A stretch of 64,000 nt of DNA from Mycolicibacter hiberniae (lineage in GTDB: Bacteria > Actinomycetota > Actinomycetes > Mycobacteriales > Mycobacteriaceae), in contig NZ_AP022609.1 in assembly GCF_010729485.1 (NCBI RefSeq), positions 1,054,001 to 1,118,000 on the forward strand, in the 5' to 3' direction. The notes beneath the pieces are model-generated. The model was not told the origin of the DNA. It did not search any database and saw nothing but the letters and a program-made list of their open reading frames with translations. A program made the position numbers and the translations under genes. Shown here one piece after another: positions 20,551-31,417 of the stretch (its first letter is position 1; each line of letters begins with the position of its first letter).

Positions 20551-21824
20551 GCACACTAGCGGTGGTAGGTGCGGGGGCCAAAGCCGTCGCGGTGGCCGCC
20601 AAGGCCGCGGTCCTGCGGGACATGGGAGTCGCCGCACCGGAGGTGATCGCCGTCGAGCGCACCGAAGTCGCCGCCAACTGGCGTGCCTCCGGCGGCTGGA
20701 CTGACGGCGCGCACCGGCTGGGCACCAGCCCGGAGAAGGACGTCGGCTTCCCGTACCGCTCGGCACTGGTGGCGGGGCGCAACGCCGAACTCGACGAGCG
20801 GATGACCCGATACGGCTGGCAGACCTATCTGATCGCCACCGGGCAGTTCGCCGAATGGGTGGACCGGGGCCGGCCGGCCCCCACCCACCTGCGGTGGAGC
20901 CAGTACCTGCGCTGGGTGGCCGATGCGGTGCACCTGAAGGTCATCCCCGGCGAGGTGGAGCGGCTCGGGGTCCAGGGCGCCGGCTGGGTGCTGCGCACCC
21001 GCGAGGCCGAGGTCGCCGCCGATGCGGTGATGATCACCGGGCCCGGTCAGGCCGAGAGGTCGATTCTGCCCGGCAACCCGCTGGTGTTGTCCATCGCCCA
21101 GTTCTGGCACCGGGCCGCGGCGGACCGGATCAGCGCCGAGCGGGTGGCGGTGATCGGCGGCGGCGAGACAGCCGCGTCGATGCTCAACGAGCTGTTCCGC
21201 CATCGTGTCTCGACGATCACGGTGATCTCCCCGCAGGTGACCCTGTTCACCCGGGGCGAGGGCTTCTTCGAGAACACCTTGTTCTCCGATCCCATCGACT
21301 GGACTGCGCTGACGCTGGCCGAGCGGCGGGACGCGCTGGCGCGCACCGACCGCGGGGTGTTCTCCGCGCGGGTGCAGGAGGCGTTGCTGGCAGACGACCG
21401 CATCCGCCACCTCCGGGGCCGGGTGGCGCACGCGGTGGCCCGCGACGGCCGGATCCGGCTGACGCTGAGCACCAACCGCGGGGGAGAGAACTTCGAGACC
21501 GTGCACGGTTTCGATCTGGTCATCGACGGCAGCGGCGCCGACCCGCTGTGGTTCGTGTCGCTGTTCGGCCAAGACACCCTGGACCTGCTCGAATTGGGGC
21601 TGGGCGGGCCGCTTTCCGGTGACCGGCTGGCCGAGGCGATCGGGCACGACCTGGCTGTGCGCGACGTCACGCCCAAGCTCTTCCTGCCCAATCTGGCCGG
21701 CCTGACCCAGGGTCCCGGTTTTCCGAATTTGAGCTGCCTGGGGCTGCTCTCCGACCGGGTGCTCGGCGCCCATCTGGCCGTCGCGCCTGCCTGTTCCCCC
21801 GTCCCTATCGAGGAGATCCGATGA
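20547..21824 (+). CDS. mbtG: MbtG, lysine N6-hydroxylase
   Basis: This 425-aa flavoprotein of the siderophore N-monooxygenase family hydroxylates the lysine side-chain nitrogens that form the hydroxamate iron ligands of mycobactin. An N-terminal FAD-binding stretch ([16 protein letters not shown]) and an internal NADPH-type Rossmann motif ([10 protein letters not shown]) are visible. Its length matches the 431 aa of M. tuberculosis MbtG. The start ATG overlaps the mbtF stop and the stop overlaps the mbtH start (ATGA each), so it is translationally coupled within the mbt operon. Confidence 0.94.
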   Translation: MSTLAVVGAGAKAVAVAAKAAVLRDMGVAAPEVIAVERTEVAANWRASGGWTDGAHRLGTSPEKDVGFPYRSALVAGRNAELDERMTRYGWQTYLIATGQFAEWVDRGRPAPTHLRWSQYLRWVADAVHLKVIPGEVERLGVQGAGWVLRTREAEVAADAVMITGPGQAERSILPGNPLVLSIAQFWHRAAADRISAERVAVIGGGETAASMLNELFRHRVSTITVISPQVTLFTRGEGFFENTLFSDPIDWTALTLAERRDALARTDRGVFSARVQEALLADDRIRHLRGRVAHAVARDGRIRLTLSTNRGGENFETVHGFDLVIDGSGADPLWFVSLFGQDTLDLLELGLGGPLSGDRLAEAIGHDLAVRDVTPKLFLPNLAGLTQGPGFPNLSCLGLLSDRVLGAHLAVAPACSPVPIEEIR

Positions 21825-22051
21825 GCACCAATCCCTTTGACGACGAGAGCGGCAGCTTCTACGTGCTGGTCAACGACGAGCAGCAGTACAGTCTGTGGCC
21901 GGTTTTCGCCGATGTGCCCGCGGGGTGGCAGGTGGTCTACGGGGGTGAGCAGGGCGCAGCCCGGGCGGCCTGCCTGGACTACGTCGAACAGAACTGGACC
22001 GACCTGCGGCCCAAGAGCCTGCGCGACGCCATGGCGGCCGAACGGGGGTAG
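21821..22051 (+). CDS. mbtH: MbtH, NRPS adenylation-domain chaperone
   Basis: This 76-aa founding-type MbtH-like protein has the family signature: [24 protein letters not shown], then PAGW and a C-terminal [11 protein letters not shown]. MbtH proteins bind NRPS A domains and are needed for their folding or activity. It is the last gene of the cluster. Only 18 bp separate its stop from the stop of the convergent kinase gene, and no clear terminator is seen there. Confidence 0.97.
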   Translation: MSTNPFDDESGSFYVLVNDEQQYSLWPVFADVPAGWQVVYGGEQGAARAACLDYVEQNWTDLRPKSLRDAMAAERG

Positions 22052-22069
22052 CGGGACCCGCCTGGTGGA

Positions 22070-23602
22070 TCAGTTGAGGCGGCCGAACATGCCCTTCTGC
22101 GCCTTGTAGAGCTTGGGGAACTCCGCGAAAATCCGGTCGTAGACCTCGCGATTGCCGGCCTCGGGTTCGAACACGCCGTCGAGCGGAGTCAGGTGGCGTA
22201 GCTCGTCGCGATGCAGTTCGCCCAACCCGATCCCGGCGAACAACGCTGCGCCGCGGAGCTGGGCGTTCAACGGGTCAGCGACTCGTTCGTAGGTGCGGCC
22301 CGTCACGTCGGCCATGATCTGGCACCACAGGTCCGACCGCGCCCCTCCGCCGATGATCCGGATCGGCCCGGAGTTGGGTGCGAACCGATTCAGGTACTGC
22401 AGCAGCCACCGACTGTTGTAGGCCACCCCTTCGAGCACCGCGCGCACCAGATCGGCACGGGTGGTGGCCAGCGAAAGGTTGTGGAAACCGCCACGGGCCC
22501 GACGGTCGTCGACGGGGGAGCGTTCGCCCTTGAGCCACGGGGTGAAGATCACCCCGTTCGAGCCGACCGGAGCGCCGGCCGCCAGCTCCGTCATCCCGTC
22601 GTAGTCCAGGCCGTCGAAGACGTTGTCGCGCAACCACTCCAATGCGCGCCCGGCGGTGTCCTGCATGTCGACCAAGAGGTAGGAGGACGGGTCGAGGCCC
22701 GGAACCGTGGCCAGTTGATGAAACACATCGGTCTTCTTCGACGGCATCGGGCAACTGATCCACGAGGTGGTGGAGATGGTCAGGTGCAACTCGCCCGGCT
22801 GAACCGCACCGGATCCCACGGCGGCGCTGTGCATGTCCGTGCTGCCGGTGACCACCTTCGCCGCAGGCGAAATGCCGAGCTCGGCGGCGACCTCCGGTGC
22901 CACCGGGCCGATGATCGATCCAGTGGGCAGCAGCGGTGGCAGCTTCGCGCGGTCGACACCGGCCAGCCGCACCAGGACGTCGTCGTAGTCCAGCACTGCC
23001 GGATTTCGGTTGTCGGTGAGCCAGCTGCCTGTCATCGACGCCGGTGATGCGACTGCCCGCCCGGTGAAGCACATGCTCAGGTAGTCCACCGGCTCAAGCA
23101 GCCAGCGGGCTTTGGCGAACACCGCCGGGTCGCCGTGCTGCAGGTGCAGCATGTGCCCGACCGGGTCATCGCCGTTAGGGGACGGCACCCCGCCGTTGCG
23201 GCGCAGCCAGCTGAGCACCACACGTGGCCGGTAACCGGCCAGCCAGCCGCCGAACGCCTTGCGGCTGTAGGGCTCGCCGCGACTGTCCATCCACATCACG
23301 CAGGGCCCCACCGGGCGCCCTTGGGCATCGACGGGCACGGTGCTGGCCCACTGCCCGGTGATCGACACCCCGGTGACCCGCTCGCCGCTTACGCCTCCTT
23401 CGGCAAGGCCACGCCGGGTGGCGTCACAGATGATCTCCCACCACAGACCGGCATCCTGGGTGGCTGCTCCGCTCGGGCCGTACTCGGTCGCGACCGCGAC
23501 ATGGTCCGACCACAGCACGGTGCCGTCCAGCGAGACGAAACCCACTTTGGGGCCGCCGGTACCGAGATCGACGGCGAGCACGACACGCTCAGCACGGTTC
23601 AT
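22070..23602 (-). CDS. FGGY-family carbohydrate kinase (xylulokinase-like)
   Basis: This 510-aa sugar kinase has an actin-like ATPase fold: N-terminal phosphate loop AVDLGTGGPKVGFV, a SITGQWAS segment near the substrate site and a C-terminal IGGGARSDLWCQIMADVTG adenosine-binding motif. Xylulokinase is the nearest name, but the true polyol or ketose substrate cannot be read from sequence. A ribosome binding site AGGAG precedes ATG 23602. The gene lies 38 bp downstream of the PLP decarboxylase gene on the same strand, so the two are probably one transcript. In M. tuberculosis, as I recall, cfp2 and Rv2375 sit between mbtH and hrcA, so this pair is a local difference. Confidence 0.85.
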   Translation of the reverse strand: MNRAERVVLAVDLGTGGPKVGFVSLDGTVLWSDHVAVATEYGPSGAATQDAGLWWEIICDATRRGLAEGGVSGERVTGVSITGQWASTVPVDAQGRPVGPCVMWMDSRGEPYSRKAFGGWLAGYRPRVVLSWLRRNGGVPSPNGDDPVGHMLHLQHGDPAVFAKARWLLEPVDYLSMCFTGRAVASPASMTGSWLTDNRNPAVLDYDDVLVRLAGVDRAKLPPLLPTGSIIGPVAPEVAAELGISPAAKVVTGSTDMHSAAVGSGAVQPGELHLTISTTSWISCPMPSKKTDVFHQLATVPGLDPSSYLLVDMQDTAGRALEWLRDNVFDGLDYDGMTELAAGAPVGSNGVIFTPWLKGERSPVDDRRARGGFHNLSLATTRADLVRAVLEGVAYNSRWLLQYLNRFAPNSGPIRIIGGGARSDLWCQIMADVTGRTYERVADPLNAQLRGAALFAGIGLGELHRDELRHLTPLDGVFEPEAGNREVYDRIFAEFPKLYKAQKGMFGRLN

Positions 23603-23640
23603 ACGGCGCTACTCCTGGGCACCGCGGGCCTGTCCACCGG

Positions 23641-25035
23641 TCACAGGGGCGGCAACGACTGCTGGGTGTCGAGGATGTGCTCCATGAAGCCCTCGATGAA
23701 TTGCGCTGCCTCAGCGGTCATCCCACCGGGCACTCCGCCGTAGACGGCCGCACTGACCGGCGTCTGCCCGGCAGCGGTCTGTGCCTTGGCGTATTCGACG
23801 GCTTCCGCGAGGTCGGCGGCGAACGCCGCGACCACGCCGGGCTGGGTCTGGGGGCGGGTGACGGCCATGTGGATGGCGTTGGGGTACTGCTGGCCGTTGA
23901 ACCGCCAGCCCTTGGGCTTCATGGCGTCCGCGACGTGGTAGATGTCGAACTCCTCGGAGCGGAAGCTGAAGCAGAATGTGGGCGAACCGATGATCGTCAG
24001 TTCCGGATGGCTGCGCACCGCGTCCTGCATCGCCGACGCGGTCTCCAGGATCGCCTTGGCGTAGCGGAGGTACCCCTCGCGGCCCAGCTGCACCATGGAC
24101 GCCCACGCGGCGGCGATCAGCCCGCCCGAGCGGGAACCCTCGATACCCGGCGACATGTACTTTCCGCCGGTCCAGTCCGGCAGAAAGAAGTACTGCGCGT
24201 TGCGGTAGGACTTGTCGCGGAACAGCAGGGTCGAGGCGCCCTTCAGGGCGTAGCCGTACTTGTGGTTGTCCGCCGAGATGCTGGTGACACCGGGAACCCG
24301 GAAGTCGAAAAGCGGTACGTCGTAGCCCAACTCGTTGGCGAACGGCAGCACGAAACCGCCCAGGCAGGCGTCGACGTGCAGGCCCACGCCGCGCTCGGCC
24401 GCCAGCTGCCCCAGTTCCGGGATCGGGTCGACGGTTCCGTAGCCGTAGTTGCAGGCCGAACCCATGATCGCGATGGTGTTCTCGTCGATGTTGTTCGCCA
24501 CCCAGTCGATGTCGGCCTGGGCGGTCTGCGGGTCGATGGGCGCCTTGCGCAGTTCGATGCCGAACAGGTGGCAGCCCTTGTCGAAGGCGGGGTGGCCCGT
24601 CTCGGGCTTGATGAAGTTCGGCCGGGTGACGCCGCGGTGCTTGGCGGCGTGCTCGCGGTAGGCCAGCAGCGCGTGGATGATGCTGCCGGTCCCGCCGGTG
24701 GTGACCATCCCGGCCGGATCCCCGTCGGTGACCGCGTCGGCGTGCATCAGATCGAGCGCCATCGCGATGACCTCGCCCTCGAACTTGGTGGCCGACGGGC
24801 AGATGTCGCGCTGCAGCACGTTCACGTGGGCGAACAGGCCGAATGCCTCGTCCAGGAAGCCGTAGTGCTCATGGTCGCCGCAATACATCGTTCCCGACAC
24901 CTTGCCGGTTTCCCAGGTGGGGTCCTCGGCCTGCGCCATCTCACGCAACTCCGCGAGCACTTCCTCGCGCGGCCGGCCCTGCTCGGGCAGCGTGCGGTTG
25001 ACGGTGAAGCGGTCCGCATACGGGAAATCGGACAT
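23641..25035 (-). CDS. PLP-dependent decarboxylase/lyase (glutamate decarboxylase / sphingosine-1-phosphate lyase family)
   Basis: This 464-aa group II PLP enzyme has the cofactor Lys259 in SADNHKYGYALKG, an Asp of the VDACLGGF stretch that pairs with the pyridine nitrogen, and TGGTGSIIHALLAYRE near the phosphate site. The closest overall pattern is the sphingosine-1-phosphate lyase-like branch, which cleaves or decarboxylates phosphorylated amino alcohols or amino acids. The substrate is unknown. ATG 25035 (MSDFPYADRF) is chosen because upstream residues look non-coding; its ribosome binding site is weak. It is transcribed with the FGGY kinase and diverges from hrcA. Confidence 0.82.
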   Translation of the reverse strand: MSDFPYADRFTVNRTLPEQGRPREEVLAELREMAQAEDPTWETGKVSGTMYCGDHEHYGFLDEAFGLFAHVNVLQRDICPSATKFEGEVIAMALDLMHADAVTDGDPAGMVTTGGTGSIIHALLAYREHAAKHRGVTRPNFIKPETGHPAFDKGCHLFGIELRKAPIDPQTAQADIDWVANNIDENTIAIMGSACNYGYGTVDPIPELGQLAAERGVGLHVDACLGGFVLPFANELGYDVPLFDFRVPGVTSISADNHKYGYALKGASTLLFRDKSYRNAQYFFLPDWTGGKYMSPGIEGSRSGGLIAAAWASMVQLGREGYLRYAKAILETASAMQDAVRSHPELTIIGSPTFCFSFRSEEFDIYHVADAMKPKGWRFNGQQYPNAIHMAVTRPQTQPGVVAAFAADLAEAVEYAKAQTAAGQTPVSAAVYGGVPGGMTAEAAQFIEGFMEHILDTQQSLPPL

Positions 25036-25368
25036 GGCTCTGGCAGACCCTCCATCTCGAGAACCCCCACCGGCCTGGTCAGCCCGGGATTCGTCGTGTC
25101 GTTGTGACGCGCGCAATAGCAGAGCTAACCATGGCTGATTCGCGCGGTGTCGCTACCCCACCCGCGCGGTAGCCGGTCCAGCGGCCGTGCCGCGGTGTTT
25201 TCCCTGTTCACCTGCGGCCGCGGCCGACGTCGTAGAGTTCGTTCACGTGGCCCGCCCGGTGCCGGACCGCGGCCGCGGCGTCGTCGACGGCATCGAGCAC
25301 CGGCTGTCGGCGGCTTCACCGTAAAATCGAGGGTGGCCGTAACCGTTCAAGGTTGGAGGTGAGCACCC
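25036..25368. other. Intergenic region between the divergent decarboxylase and hrcA genes
   Basis: These 333 bp hold no convincing gene. A hairpin with 6-bp arms, GCTACC (25152-25157) and GGTAGC (25168-25173), lies in the middle. TAAAAT at 25322-25327 is a fair -10 hexamer for hrcA, and GGAGG precedes its ATG. No CIRCE repeat (TTAGCACTC/GAGTGCTAA), the HrcA operator, was found here, so hrcA autoregulation through CIRCE is not supported. Confidence 0.5.
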
Positions 25369-26412
25369 ATGGGCGTGGCCGATGAGCGCCGCTTCGAGGT
25401 ACTGCGTGCCATCGTCGCCGACTTCGTCGCCACCAAGGAGCCGATCGGCTCGAAAGCCTTGGTCGAAAGACACAACCTGGGAGTGTCCCCGGCCACGGTG
25501 CGCAACGACATGGCGGTGCTGGAAGCCGAAGGCTACATCGCCCAACCGCACACCAGCTCGGGACGCATTCCCACCGAGAAGGGCTACCGGGAGTTCGTCG
25601 ACCGTCTCGACGACGTCAAACCGCTGTCGTCGGCCGAACGCCGGGCCATCCTGTCGTTCCTGGACTCCGGTGTCGACCTCGACGACGTGCTGCGGCGCGC
25701 CGTCCGCACCCTGGCGCAGCTGACCCGTCAGGTGGCCGTCGTGCAGTACCCCACGCTGTCGGTGTCGACGGTGCGGCACCTGGAGGTGGTCGCGCTGACC
25801 CCTGCGCGGCTGCTGCTGGTGGTCATCACCGACTCCGGCCGGGTCGATCAGCGCATCGTCGAACTCGGTGACCCCATCGACGACCACCAGCTCAGCCAGC
25901 TGCGGGAAATGCTCGGCGCGGCGTTGGAGGGCAAGCGGATCTCGGCGGCGTCCACGGCGGTCGCCGACCTCGCCGGCCATCTGGACGGCCGCAGCGGGCT
26001 GGCCCCCGGCCTGGCCAACGCGGTCGGGCGCTCGGCGACGGTGCTGCTGGAATCGCTGGTCGAGCACCGCGAGGAGCGGCTGCTGCTGGGCGGTACGGCC
26101 AACCTGACCCGCAGTGCCGCCGACTTCGGCAGCTCGCTGCGGTCGGTGCTGGAGGTGCTCGAGGAGCAGGTCGTGGTGTTGCGGCTGCTGGCTGCGCAGC
26201 AGGAGGCCGGTAAGGTCACGGTACGCATCGGACACGAGACCGAAGCGCAGGAGATGGCCGGCGCCTCGGTGGTGTCCACCGTTTACGGGTCACAGGGCAC
26301 CGTGTACGGCGGTATGGGGGTCCTGGGGCCCACCCGGATGGACTATCCGGGAACCATCGCCAGTGTTGCGGCAGTTGCTAAGTACATCGGTGAAGTGCTC
26401 GGGGCTCGCTAG
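25369..26412 (+). CDS. hrcA: HrcA, heat-shock repressor
   Basis: This 347-aa repressor of class I heat-shock genes (groE and others) binds CIRCE elements as a dimer. An N-terminal winged helix ([25 protein letters not shown], then [19 protein letters not shown]) is followed by the HrcA-specific [19 protein letters not shown] and a C-terminal region ending in [21 protein letters not shown], all typical. GGTTGGAGGTGAGC gives a good ribosome binding site for ATG 25369. It starts the run hrcA-dnaJ2-rsmE, with 33 bp to dnaJ2. Confidence 0.97.
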   Translation: MGVADERRFEVLRAIVADFVATKEPIGSKALVERHNLGVSPATVRNDMAVLEAEGYIAQPHTSSGRIPTEKGYREFVDRLDDVKPLSSAERRAILSFLDSGVDLDDVLRRAVRTLAQLTRQVAVVQYPTLSVSTVRHLEVVALTPARLLLVVITDSGRVDQRIVELGDPIDDHQLSQLREMLGAALEGKRISAASTAVADLAGHLDGRSGLAPGLANAVGRSATVLLESLVEHREERLLLGGTANLTRSAADFGSSLRSVLEVLEEQVVVLRLLAAQQEAGKVTVRIGHETEAQEMAGASVVSTVYGSQGTVYGGMGVLGPTRMDYPGTIASVAAVAKYIGEVLGAR

Positions 26413-26445
26413 CCTCCGGCTGTCAGACGTTGGGAAGGGTCAGGC

Positions 26446-27594
26446 GTGGCACGCGACTATTACGGATTGCTGGGCGTCGACAGGGACGCCAGTGACACCG
26501 AACTCAAGCGCGCCTATCGCAAGCTGGCGCGCACCTACCACCCCGACGTCAACCCCGACGAGGAGGCGCAGGCCAAGTTCAAGGAGATCACCGCGGCCTA
26601 CGAGGTGCTGTCCGACCCGGAGAAGCGCCGCATCGTCGACCTCGGCGGTGACCCCCTGGAGAGCGGCGCCGGCAACGGTTTCGGCGGCGGCTTCGGCGGT
26701 GGGTTCGGCGGCCTCGGGGACGTCTTCGAGGCGTTCTTCGGCGGGGGAGCGGCCTCCCGCGGCCCGACCGGCCGGGTCCGGCCGGGCTCGGACTCGTTGC
26801 TGCGCATGCGCCTGGATCTCACCGAGTGCGCGACGGGGGTGACCAAGAGCGTCACCGTCGACACCGCGGTGCTGTGTGACCGCTGCAAAGGCCGCGGCAC
26901 CAACGGGGATTCGCGCCCGGTGACGTGCGACACCTGCCACGGTCGCGGCGAGGTGCAGAGCGTGCAGCGCTCCCTGCTGGGTCAGGTCATGACCTCGCGG
27001 CCGTGCCCCACCTGCCGCGGCGTCGGCGAGGTGATCCCCGACCCGTGCCACCAGTGCGGCGGCGACGGCCGGGTGCGGGCCCGCCGCGAGATCAGCGTGA
27101 AGATCCCCGCCGGAGTCGGCGACGGGATGCGCGTCCGGCTGGCCGCCCAAGGGGAGGTCGGTCCGGGCGGGGGCCCCGCCGGCGACCTCTATGTCGAGGT
27201 GCACGAGCAGCCCCACGACATCTTCACCCGCGACGGCGACGATCTGCACTGCCACATCAGGGTGCCGATGGTCGATGCGGCGCTGGGCACCACGGTCACC
27301 GTCGAGGCGATCCTCGACGGTGCCACCGAAATCACCATCCCGGCCGGCACCCAGCCGGGCGCCACCATCGTGCTGCGCGGCCACGGTATGCCGCAGGTCC
27401 GGACCGGGGTGCGCGGCGACCTGCACGCCCACATCGAGGTGGTGGTTCCCGAACGCCTCGACAACCACGACACCGAACTGCTGCGCCAGTTCAAAGAGCA
27501 CCGCGACCGCGATACCGCCGAAGTCCGCTCGGCGCACGCGCCGCAGAGCGGCGGGCTGTTCAGCCGACTGCGCGAAACCTTCACCGGCCGCTGA
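26446..27594 (+). CDS. dnaJ2: DnaJ2, Hsp40 co-chaperone
   Basis: This 382-aa type I DnaJ stimulates the ATPase of DnaK and delivers unfolded substrates. The J domain carries HPD at residues 32-34. A Gly/Phe-rich stretch ([12 protein letters not shown]) follows. Four zinc-binding CxxCxGxG repeats come next ([32 protein letters not shown]), then the C-terminal substrate-binding beta domains. GTG 26446 is the start, with GGGAAGGG upstream. It is 33 bp after hrcA and 7 bp before rsmE, consistent with one heat-regulated operon. Confidence 0.97.
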   Translation: MARDYYGLLGVDRDASDTELKRAYRKLARTYHPDVNPDEEAQAKFKEITAAYEVLSDPEKRRIVDLGGDPLESGAGNGFGGGFGGGFGGLGDVFEAFFGGGAASRGPTGRVRPGSDSLLRMRLDLTECATGVTKSVTVDTAVLCDRCKGRGTNGDSRPVTCDTCHGRGEVQSVQRSLLGQVMTSRPCPTCRGVGEVIPDPCHQCGGDGRVRARREISVKIPAGVGDGMRVRLAAQGEVGPGGGPAGDLYVEVHEQPHDIFTRDGDDLHCHIRVPMVDAALGTTVTVEAILDGATEITIPAGTQPGATIVLRGHGMPQVRTGVRGDLHAHIEVVVPERLDNHDTELLRQFKEHRDRDTAEVRSAHAPQSGGLFSRLRETFTGR

Positions 27595-27601
27595 GCCCGG
27601 A

Positions 27602-28345
27602 GTGGCCGGCCTGTTCTATGTCGACGCGCTGCCCGAGGTGGGGGCGTTGGCGGCGCTCGACGGCGACGCCGGCTTTCACGCCGCGTCGGTACGCCGGATC
27701 CGGCCCGGGGAAGCGCTGACACTGGGCGACGGCGCCGGTGCGCTGGCGCACTGCCAGGTCGAGGAGGCCGACCGCGGCGGGTTGCGGGCTCGAGTGCTCG
27801 ACCGCCGGCAGGTCGCGCCGCCGGCGCCGCCGGTCACTGTGGTGCAGGCGCTGCCCAAGTCCGAACGCTCCGAACTGGCGATCGAACTGGCCACTGAGGC
27901 CGGCGCCGACGCCTTCCTGGCGTGGCAGGCACAGCGGTGCGTGGCCCGCTGGGACGGCCCGCGCGCCGACAAGGGGGTGCGGCGCTGGCAGGCGGTGGCC
28001 CGGGCGGCGGCCGGGCAATCCCGCCGCGCCCACGTCCCGCCGGTCCAGGGCGTACTCACCACCGGTGAGCTGGTGTCGTGGGTCGGCGAACAGGTGGCCG
28101 CCGGCACCACCGTCCTGGTGTTGCACGACGCCGCCGGAGCCGGGCTGCCCGAGGTGTCCCAGGCCGCGGCACTGGCCCTGGTGGTCGGACCCGAGGGCGG
28201 AATCACCGAGCCGGAGCTGGCGGCGCTGACCGGCGCCGGCGCCGTCGCCGCCCGGCTCGGGCCGACCGTGCTGCGCACCTCGACCGCGGCGGCCGTCGCG
28301 CTGGGGGCGCTGGGGGTGCTGACCCCACGCTGGGAGACCGGCTAG
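27602..28345 (+). CDS. rsmE: RsmE, 16S rRNA m3U1498 methyltransferase
   Basis: This 247-aa SPOUT-fold methyltransferase modifies U1498 of 16S rRNA using SAM. The knot signatures are [12 protein letters not shown] and [12 protein letters not shown] near the C-terminus; a PUA-like N-terminal part precedes them. The GTG 27602 start lies 7 bp after dnaJ2, so expression is coupled to it. The length agrees with the roughly 262-aa M. tuberculosis homologue Rv2372c. Confidence 0.93.
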   Translation: MAGLFYVDALPEVGALAALDGDAGFHAASVRRIRPGEALTLGDGAGALAHCQVEEADRGGLRARVLDRRQVAPPAPPVTVVQALPKSERSELAIELATEAGADAFLAWQAQRCVARWDGPRADKGVRRWQAVARAAAGQSRRAHVPPVQGVLTTGELVSWVGEQVAAGTTVLVLHDAAGAGLPEVSQAAALALVVGPEGGITEPELAALTGAGAVAARLGPTVLRTSTAAAVALGALGVLTPRWETG

Positions 28346-28452
28346 CGCCAGCCGGGCCGCTTGCCGACCCGGCCGGGCACGCCGCGGCGCGCGGCCCGCC
28401 GGCGAAACGCGCCTGGCGGGGTGAAGCGCTGGGAGCCGGCGATGCCCGACGG

Positions 28453-28458
28453 TAGAAT
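28453..28458 (+). promoter_or_regulatory. Candidate -10 element upstream of phoH
   Basis: TAGAAT matches the mycobacterial -10 pattern TANNNT. It lies 62 nt before the phoH GTG, in the 175-bp gap after rsmE. No clear -35 was found, which is common in mycobacteria. Confidence 0.4.
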
Positions 28459-28520
28459 CGCAACAGCCGTGTGACCCGCGGCTACCCGCGAAAACCAAGA
28501 AAGCAGGCATCGGACAACCC

Positions 28521-29570
28521 GTGACGCCCCGCGATACCCCCGCTGCCGGGCCGGCCTCGCAGGTTCGCAGCAGCGTCGAAATTCCATCCGACCTGGTCGT
28601 GGGCCTGCTGGGTTCTGCAGATGAGAACCTGCGCGCCATCGAACGACTGCTGACCGCCGACCTGCACGTGCGCGGCAACGCCGTCACCATCTCCGGAGCC
28701 CCGGCCGATGTCGCCCTGGCGGAGCGGGTGCTCTCGGAGCTGGTGGCGATCGTGGCCGGCGGCCAGGCCCTGAACCCGGAAGCGGTGCGGCACAGTGTCG
28801 GCATGCTGGTGGGCACCGGCAACGAGTCGCCCGCCGAAGTGCTCACGCTCGACATCCTGTCGCGGCGCGGCAAGACCATCCGGCCCAAGACGCTCAACCA
28901 GAAGCGCTACGTCGACGCCATCGACGCCCACACCATCGTCTTCGGGATCGGCCCGGCCGGCACCGGCAAGACCTACCTGGCGATGGCGAAGGCCGTCAGT
29001 GCGCTGCAGAGCAAGCAGGTGACCCGCATCATCCTGACCCGTCCGGCGGTCGAAGCCGGCGAGCGGCTCGGATTCCTGCCGGGCACCTTGAGCGAGAAGA
29101 TCGACCCGTATCTGCGCCCGCTCTATGACGCGTTGCACGACATGATGGATCCCGAACTCATACCCAAGCTGATGAGTTCGGGTGTCATCGAGGTGGCGCC
29201 GCTGGCCTACATGCGCGGCCGGACCCTCAACGACGCGTTCATCATCCTCGACGAGGCGCAGAACACCACCGCCGAACAGATGAAGATGTTCCTCACCCGG
29301 CTGGGTTTCGGGGCCAAGATCGTCGTCACCGGCGACATCACCCAGATCGATCTGCCGGGCGGGGCGAGATCCGGGCTGCGGGCCGCGGTGGACATCCTCG
29401 ACGACGTCGACGACATCTACGTCGCCGAGCTCACCAGTGTCGACGTAGTGCGCCACCGGCTGGTGTCGGAGATCGTCGACGCCTACGCACGCCACGAATC
29501 CGAACAGGTCCAGCCGGGGCTGGCCATGAACCGCGCGCAGCGGCGCGCACCGGGTAGGTCACGCCGATGA
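28521..29570 (+). CDS. phoH: PhoH-like ATPase
   Basis: This 349-aa P-loop ATPase of the PhoH family has a Walker A motif [14 protein letters not shown], a Walker B stretch [11 protein letters not shown] and a preceding KH-like N-terminal region. Its cellular role is not firmly known; coupling to ybeY suggests RNA metabolism or ribosome maturation. The M. tuberculosis counterpart is Rv2368c (352 aa). GTG 28521 starts the gene, and its stop overlaps ybeY by 4 bases (ATGA). Confidence 0.94.
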   Translation: MTPRDTPAAGPASQVRSSVEIPSDLVVGLLGSADENLRAIERLLTADLHVRGNAVTISGAPADVALAERVLSELVAIVAGGQALNPEAVRHSVGMLVGTGNESPAEVLTLDILSRRGKTIRPKTLNQKRYVDAIDAHTIVFGIGPAGTGKTYLAMAKAVSALQSKQVTRIILTRPAVEAGERLGFLPGTLSEKIDPYLRPLYDALHDMMDPELIPKLMSSGVIEVAPLAYMRGRTLNDAFIILDEAQNTTAEQMKMFLTRLGFGAKIVVTGDITQIDLPGGARSGLRAAVDILDDVDDIYVAELTSVDVVRHRLVSEIVDAYARHESEQVQPGLAMNRAQRRAPGRSRR

Positions 29571-30103
29571 GCATCGAGGTCTCCAACGAGTCCGGCCTGG
29601 ACGTCTCCGAGGTCGAGTTGATCAGCGTCGCCAAGTTCGTGCTGGCCAAGATGGACGTCAATCCCGGTGCCGAACTGTCGATGGTGCTGCTGGACAAAGC
29701 CGCGATGGCCGACCTGCACATGCGCTGGATGGACCTGCCCGGGCCCACCGACGTCATGAGCTTCCCGATGGACGAGCTGGAGCCCGGCGGCCGGCCGGAT
29801 GCGCCCGAGCCCGGCCCGTCGATGCTCGGTGACATCGCGCTGTGCCCGGAGTTCGCCGCCGAGCAGGCCGCGGCGACCGGACATTCGCTCGGCCAGGAAC
29901 TGGCCCTGCTCACCGTGCACGGCGTGCTGCATCTGCTGGGCTACGACCACGCCGAGCCGGACGAGGAAAAAGAGATGTTCGCGCTGCAGCGCCGCCTGCT
30001 CGAAGAGTGGGTCGCCGACCAGGTGGAGGCCTATCGGGCCGAGACCCAGAGCGAGAAGGACCGTCGCCTGCTCGACAAGACGCGGTACTTCGACGAACCG
30101 TGA
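29567..30103 (+). CDS. ybeY: YbeY, rRNA-maturation endoribonuclease
   Basis: This 178-aa UPF0054 metalloprotein contains the zinc motif [11 protein letters not shown] ([19 protein letters not shown]), which binds Zn through three His. It acts in 16S rRNA 3'-end processing and ribosome quality control. [10 protein letters not shown] is another family-conserved stretch. It overlaps phoH upstream (ATGA) and the CorC-like gene downstream (GTGA), part of a phoH-ybeY-corC-era run conserved in bacteria. Confidence 0.97.
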   Translation: MSIEVSNESGLDVSEVELISVAKFVLAKMDVNPGAELSMVLLDKAAMADLHMRWMDLPGPTDVMSFPMDELEPGGRPDAPEPGPSMLGDIALCPEFAAEQAAATGHSLGQELALLTVHGVLHLLGYDHAEPDEEKEMFALQRRLLEEWVADQVEAYRAETQSEKDRRLLDKTRYFDEP

Positions 30104-31398
30104 CCGAGACACCGCTGCTTTTCGGCGTGATCGCGCTGATCGGCCTGGGGAGTCTGTTCGCGGCGATCGATGCCGCGGTCAGCACCGTTTCCCAGGCGCG
30201 CGTCGAGGAGCTGGTGCGCGCGAAGCGGCCCGGTGCCGTCTGGCTGGTCAAGCTGATGGCCGAGCGCCCGCGCTACATCAACCTCGTGGTGTTGTTGCGC
30301 ATCACCTGCGAGGTCACCGCCACCGCGCTTTTGGTGTTCCTGCTCAGCGCCGTGCTCGGACTGGACTGGGGACTGTTCGCCGCCGCGGCGATCATGGTGG
30401 TGGTGAGCTTCGTGGTCATCGGGGTGGGCCCGCGGACCCTGGGCCGCCAGAACGCCTACTCGATCGCGCTGGCCGCCGCGCTTCCCCTGCAGGTCCTGTC
30501 GGTGTTGCTCGCCCCCATCAGCCGCCTGCTGGTGGTGCTCGGCAACGCCCTGACGCCCGGGCGCGGGTTCCGCAATGGGCCGTTCGCCTCTGAGATCGAG
30601 CTGCGCGAAGTGGTCGACATGGCACAGCAGCGCGGGGTGGTGGCGGCCGACGAGCGGCGGATGATCCAGTCGGTCTTCGAACTCGCCGACACGCCGGCCC
30701 GCGAGGTGATGGTGCCGCGCACCGAGATGGTGTGGATCGAGCACGACAAAACCGCTGGTCAGGCCACCGCGCTGGCGGTGCGCAGCGGACATTCCCGCAT
30801 TCCGGTGATCGGCGAGAACGTCGACGACATTCTCGGTGTGGTCTACCTGAAAGACCTTGTCCAACAAACCTATTACTCCACCAACGGGGGGCGCGACACC
30901 ACGGTGGCGCAGGTGATGCGCCCGGCGGTCTTCATGCCCGACTCCAAGCCGCTCAATGCGCTGCTGGAAGACATGCAGCGCAGCCGCTATCACATGGCGC
31001 TGCTGGTCGACGAATACGGCGCGATCGCCGGACTGGTCACCATCGAGGACGTCTTGGAGGAGATCGTCGGCGAGATCGCCGACGAGTACGACCAGGGTGA
31101 AGTCGCCCCGGTGGAGGAGTTGGGCGACAACAGGTTCCGGGTTTCGGCGCGGTTGCCCATCGAAGACGTCGGGGAGCTCTACGGCGTCCAGTTCGATCCC
31201 GGCCTCGACGTCGACACGGTCGGCGGGCTGCTCGCCCTGGAGCTGGGGCGGGTTCCGCTGCCCGGCGCCGAGGTGATCTCGCACGGTCTGCGCCTGCGGG
31301 CCGAGGGCAGTCGCGACTCCCGCGGGCGGGTGCGGATCAGCACGGTTCTGGTCAGTCAGGTCCAGCCTGCCGGTGAAGAGGCCGCAGTTGAGCGGTGA
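30100..31398 (+). CDS. CorC/CNNM-type membrane protein with tandem CBS domains
   Basis: This 432-aa membrane protein has an N-terminal DUF21/CNNM transmembrane domain of about three to four helices (residues about 5-140). Two CBS domains follow ([12 protein letters not shown]... and [14 protein letters not shown]...), then a CorC_HlyC C-terminal domain ([20 protein letters not shown]). Family members act in magnesium or other cation efflux. GTG 30100 overlaps the ybeY stop. M. tuberculosis Rv2366c is 435 aa. The cytidine-deaminase-like gene between it and era in M. tuberculosis is absent here. Confidence 0.93.
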   Translation: MTETPLLFGVIALIGLGSLFAAIDAAVSTVSQARVEELVRAKRPGAVWLVKLMAERPRYINLVVLLRITCEVTATALLVFLLSAVLGLDWGLFAAAAIMVVVSFVVIGVGPRTLGRQNAYSIALAAALPLQVLSVLLAPISRLLVVLGNALTPGRGFRNGPFASEIELREVVDMAQQRGVVAADERRMIQSVFELADTPAREVMVPRTEMVWIEHDKTAGQATALAVRSGHSRIPVIGENVDDILGVVYLKDLVQQTYYSTNGGRDTTVAQVMRPAVFMPDSKPLNALLEDMQRSRYHMALLVDEYGAIAGLVTIEDVLEEIVGEIADEYDQGEVAPVEELGDNRFRVSARLPIEDVGELYGVQFDPGLDVDTVGGLLALELGRVPLPGAEVISHGLRLRAEGSRDSRGRVRISTVLVSQVQPAGEEAAVER

Positions 31399-31417
31399 CC
31401 GGCCCGCCGTGTGCGCA

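Noticed and set aside
25036..25368. CIRCE element controlling hrcA
   Set aside because: No TTAGCACTC-type inverted repeat is present in this gap.
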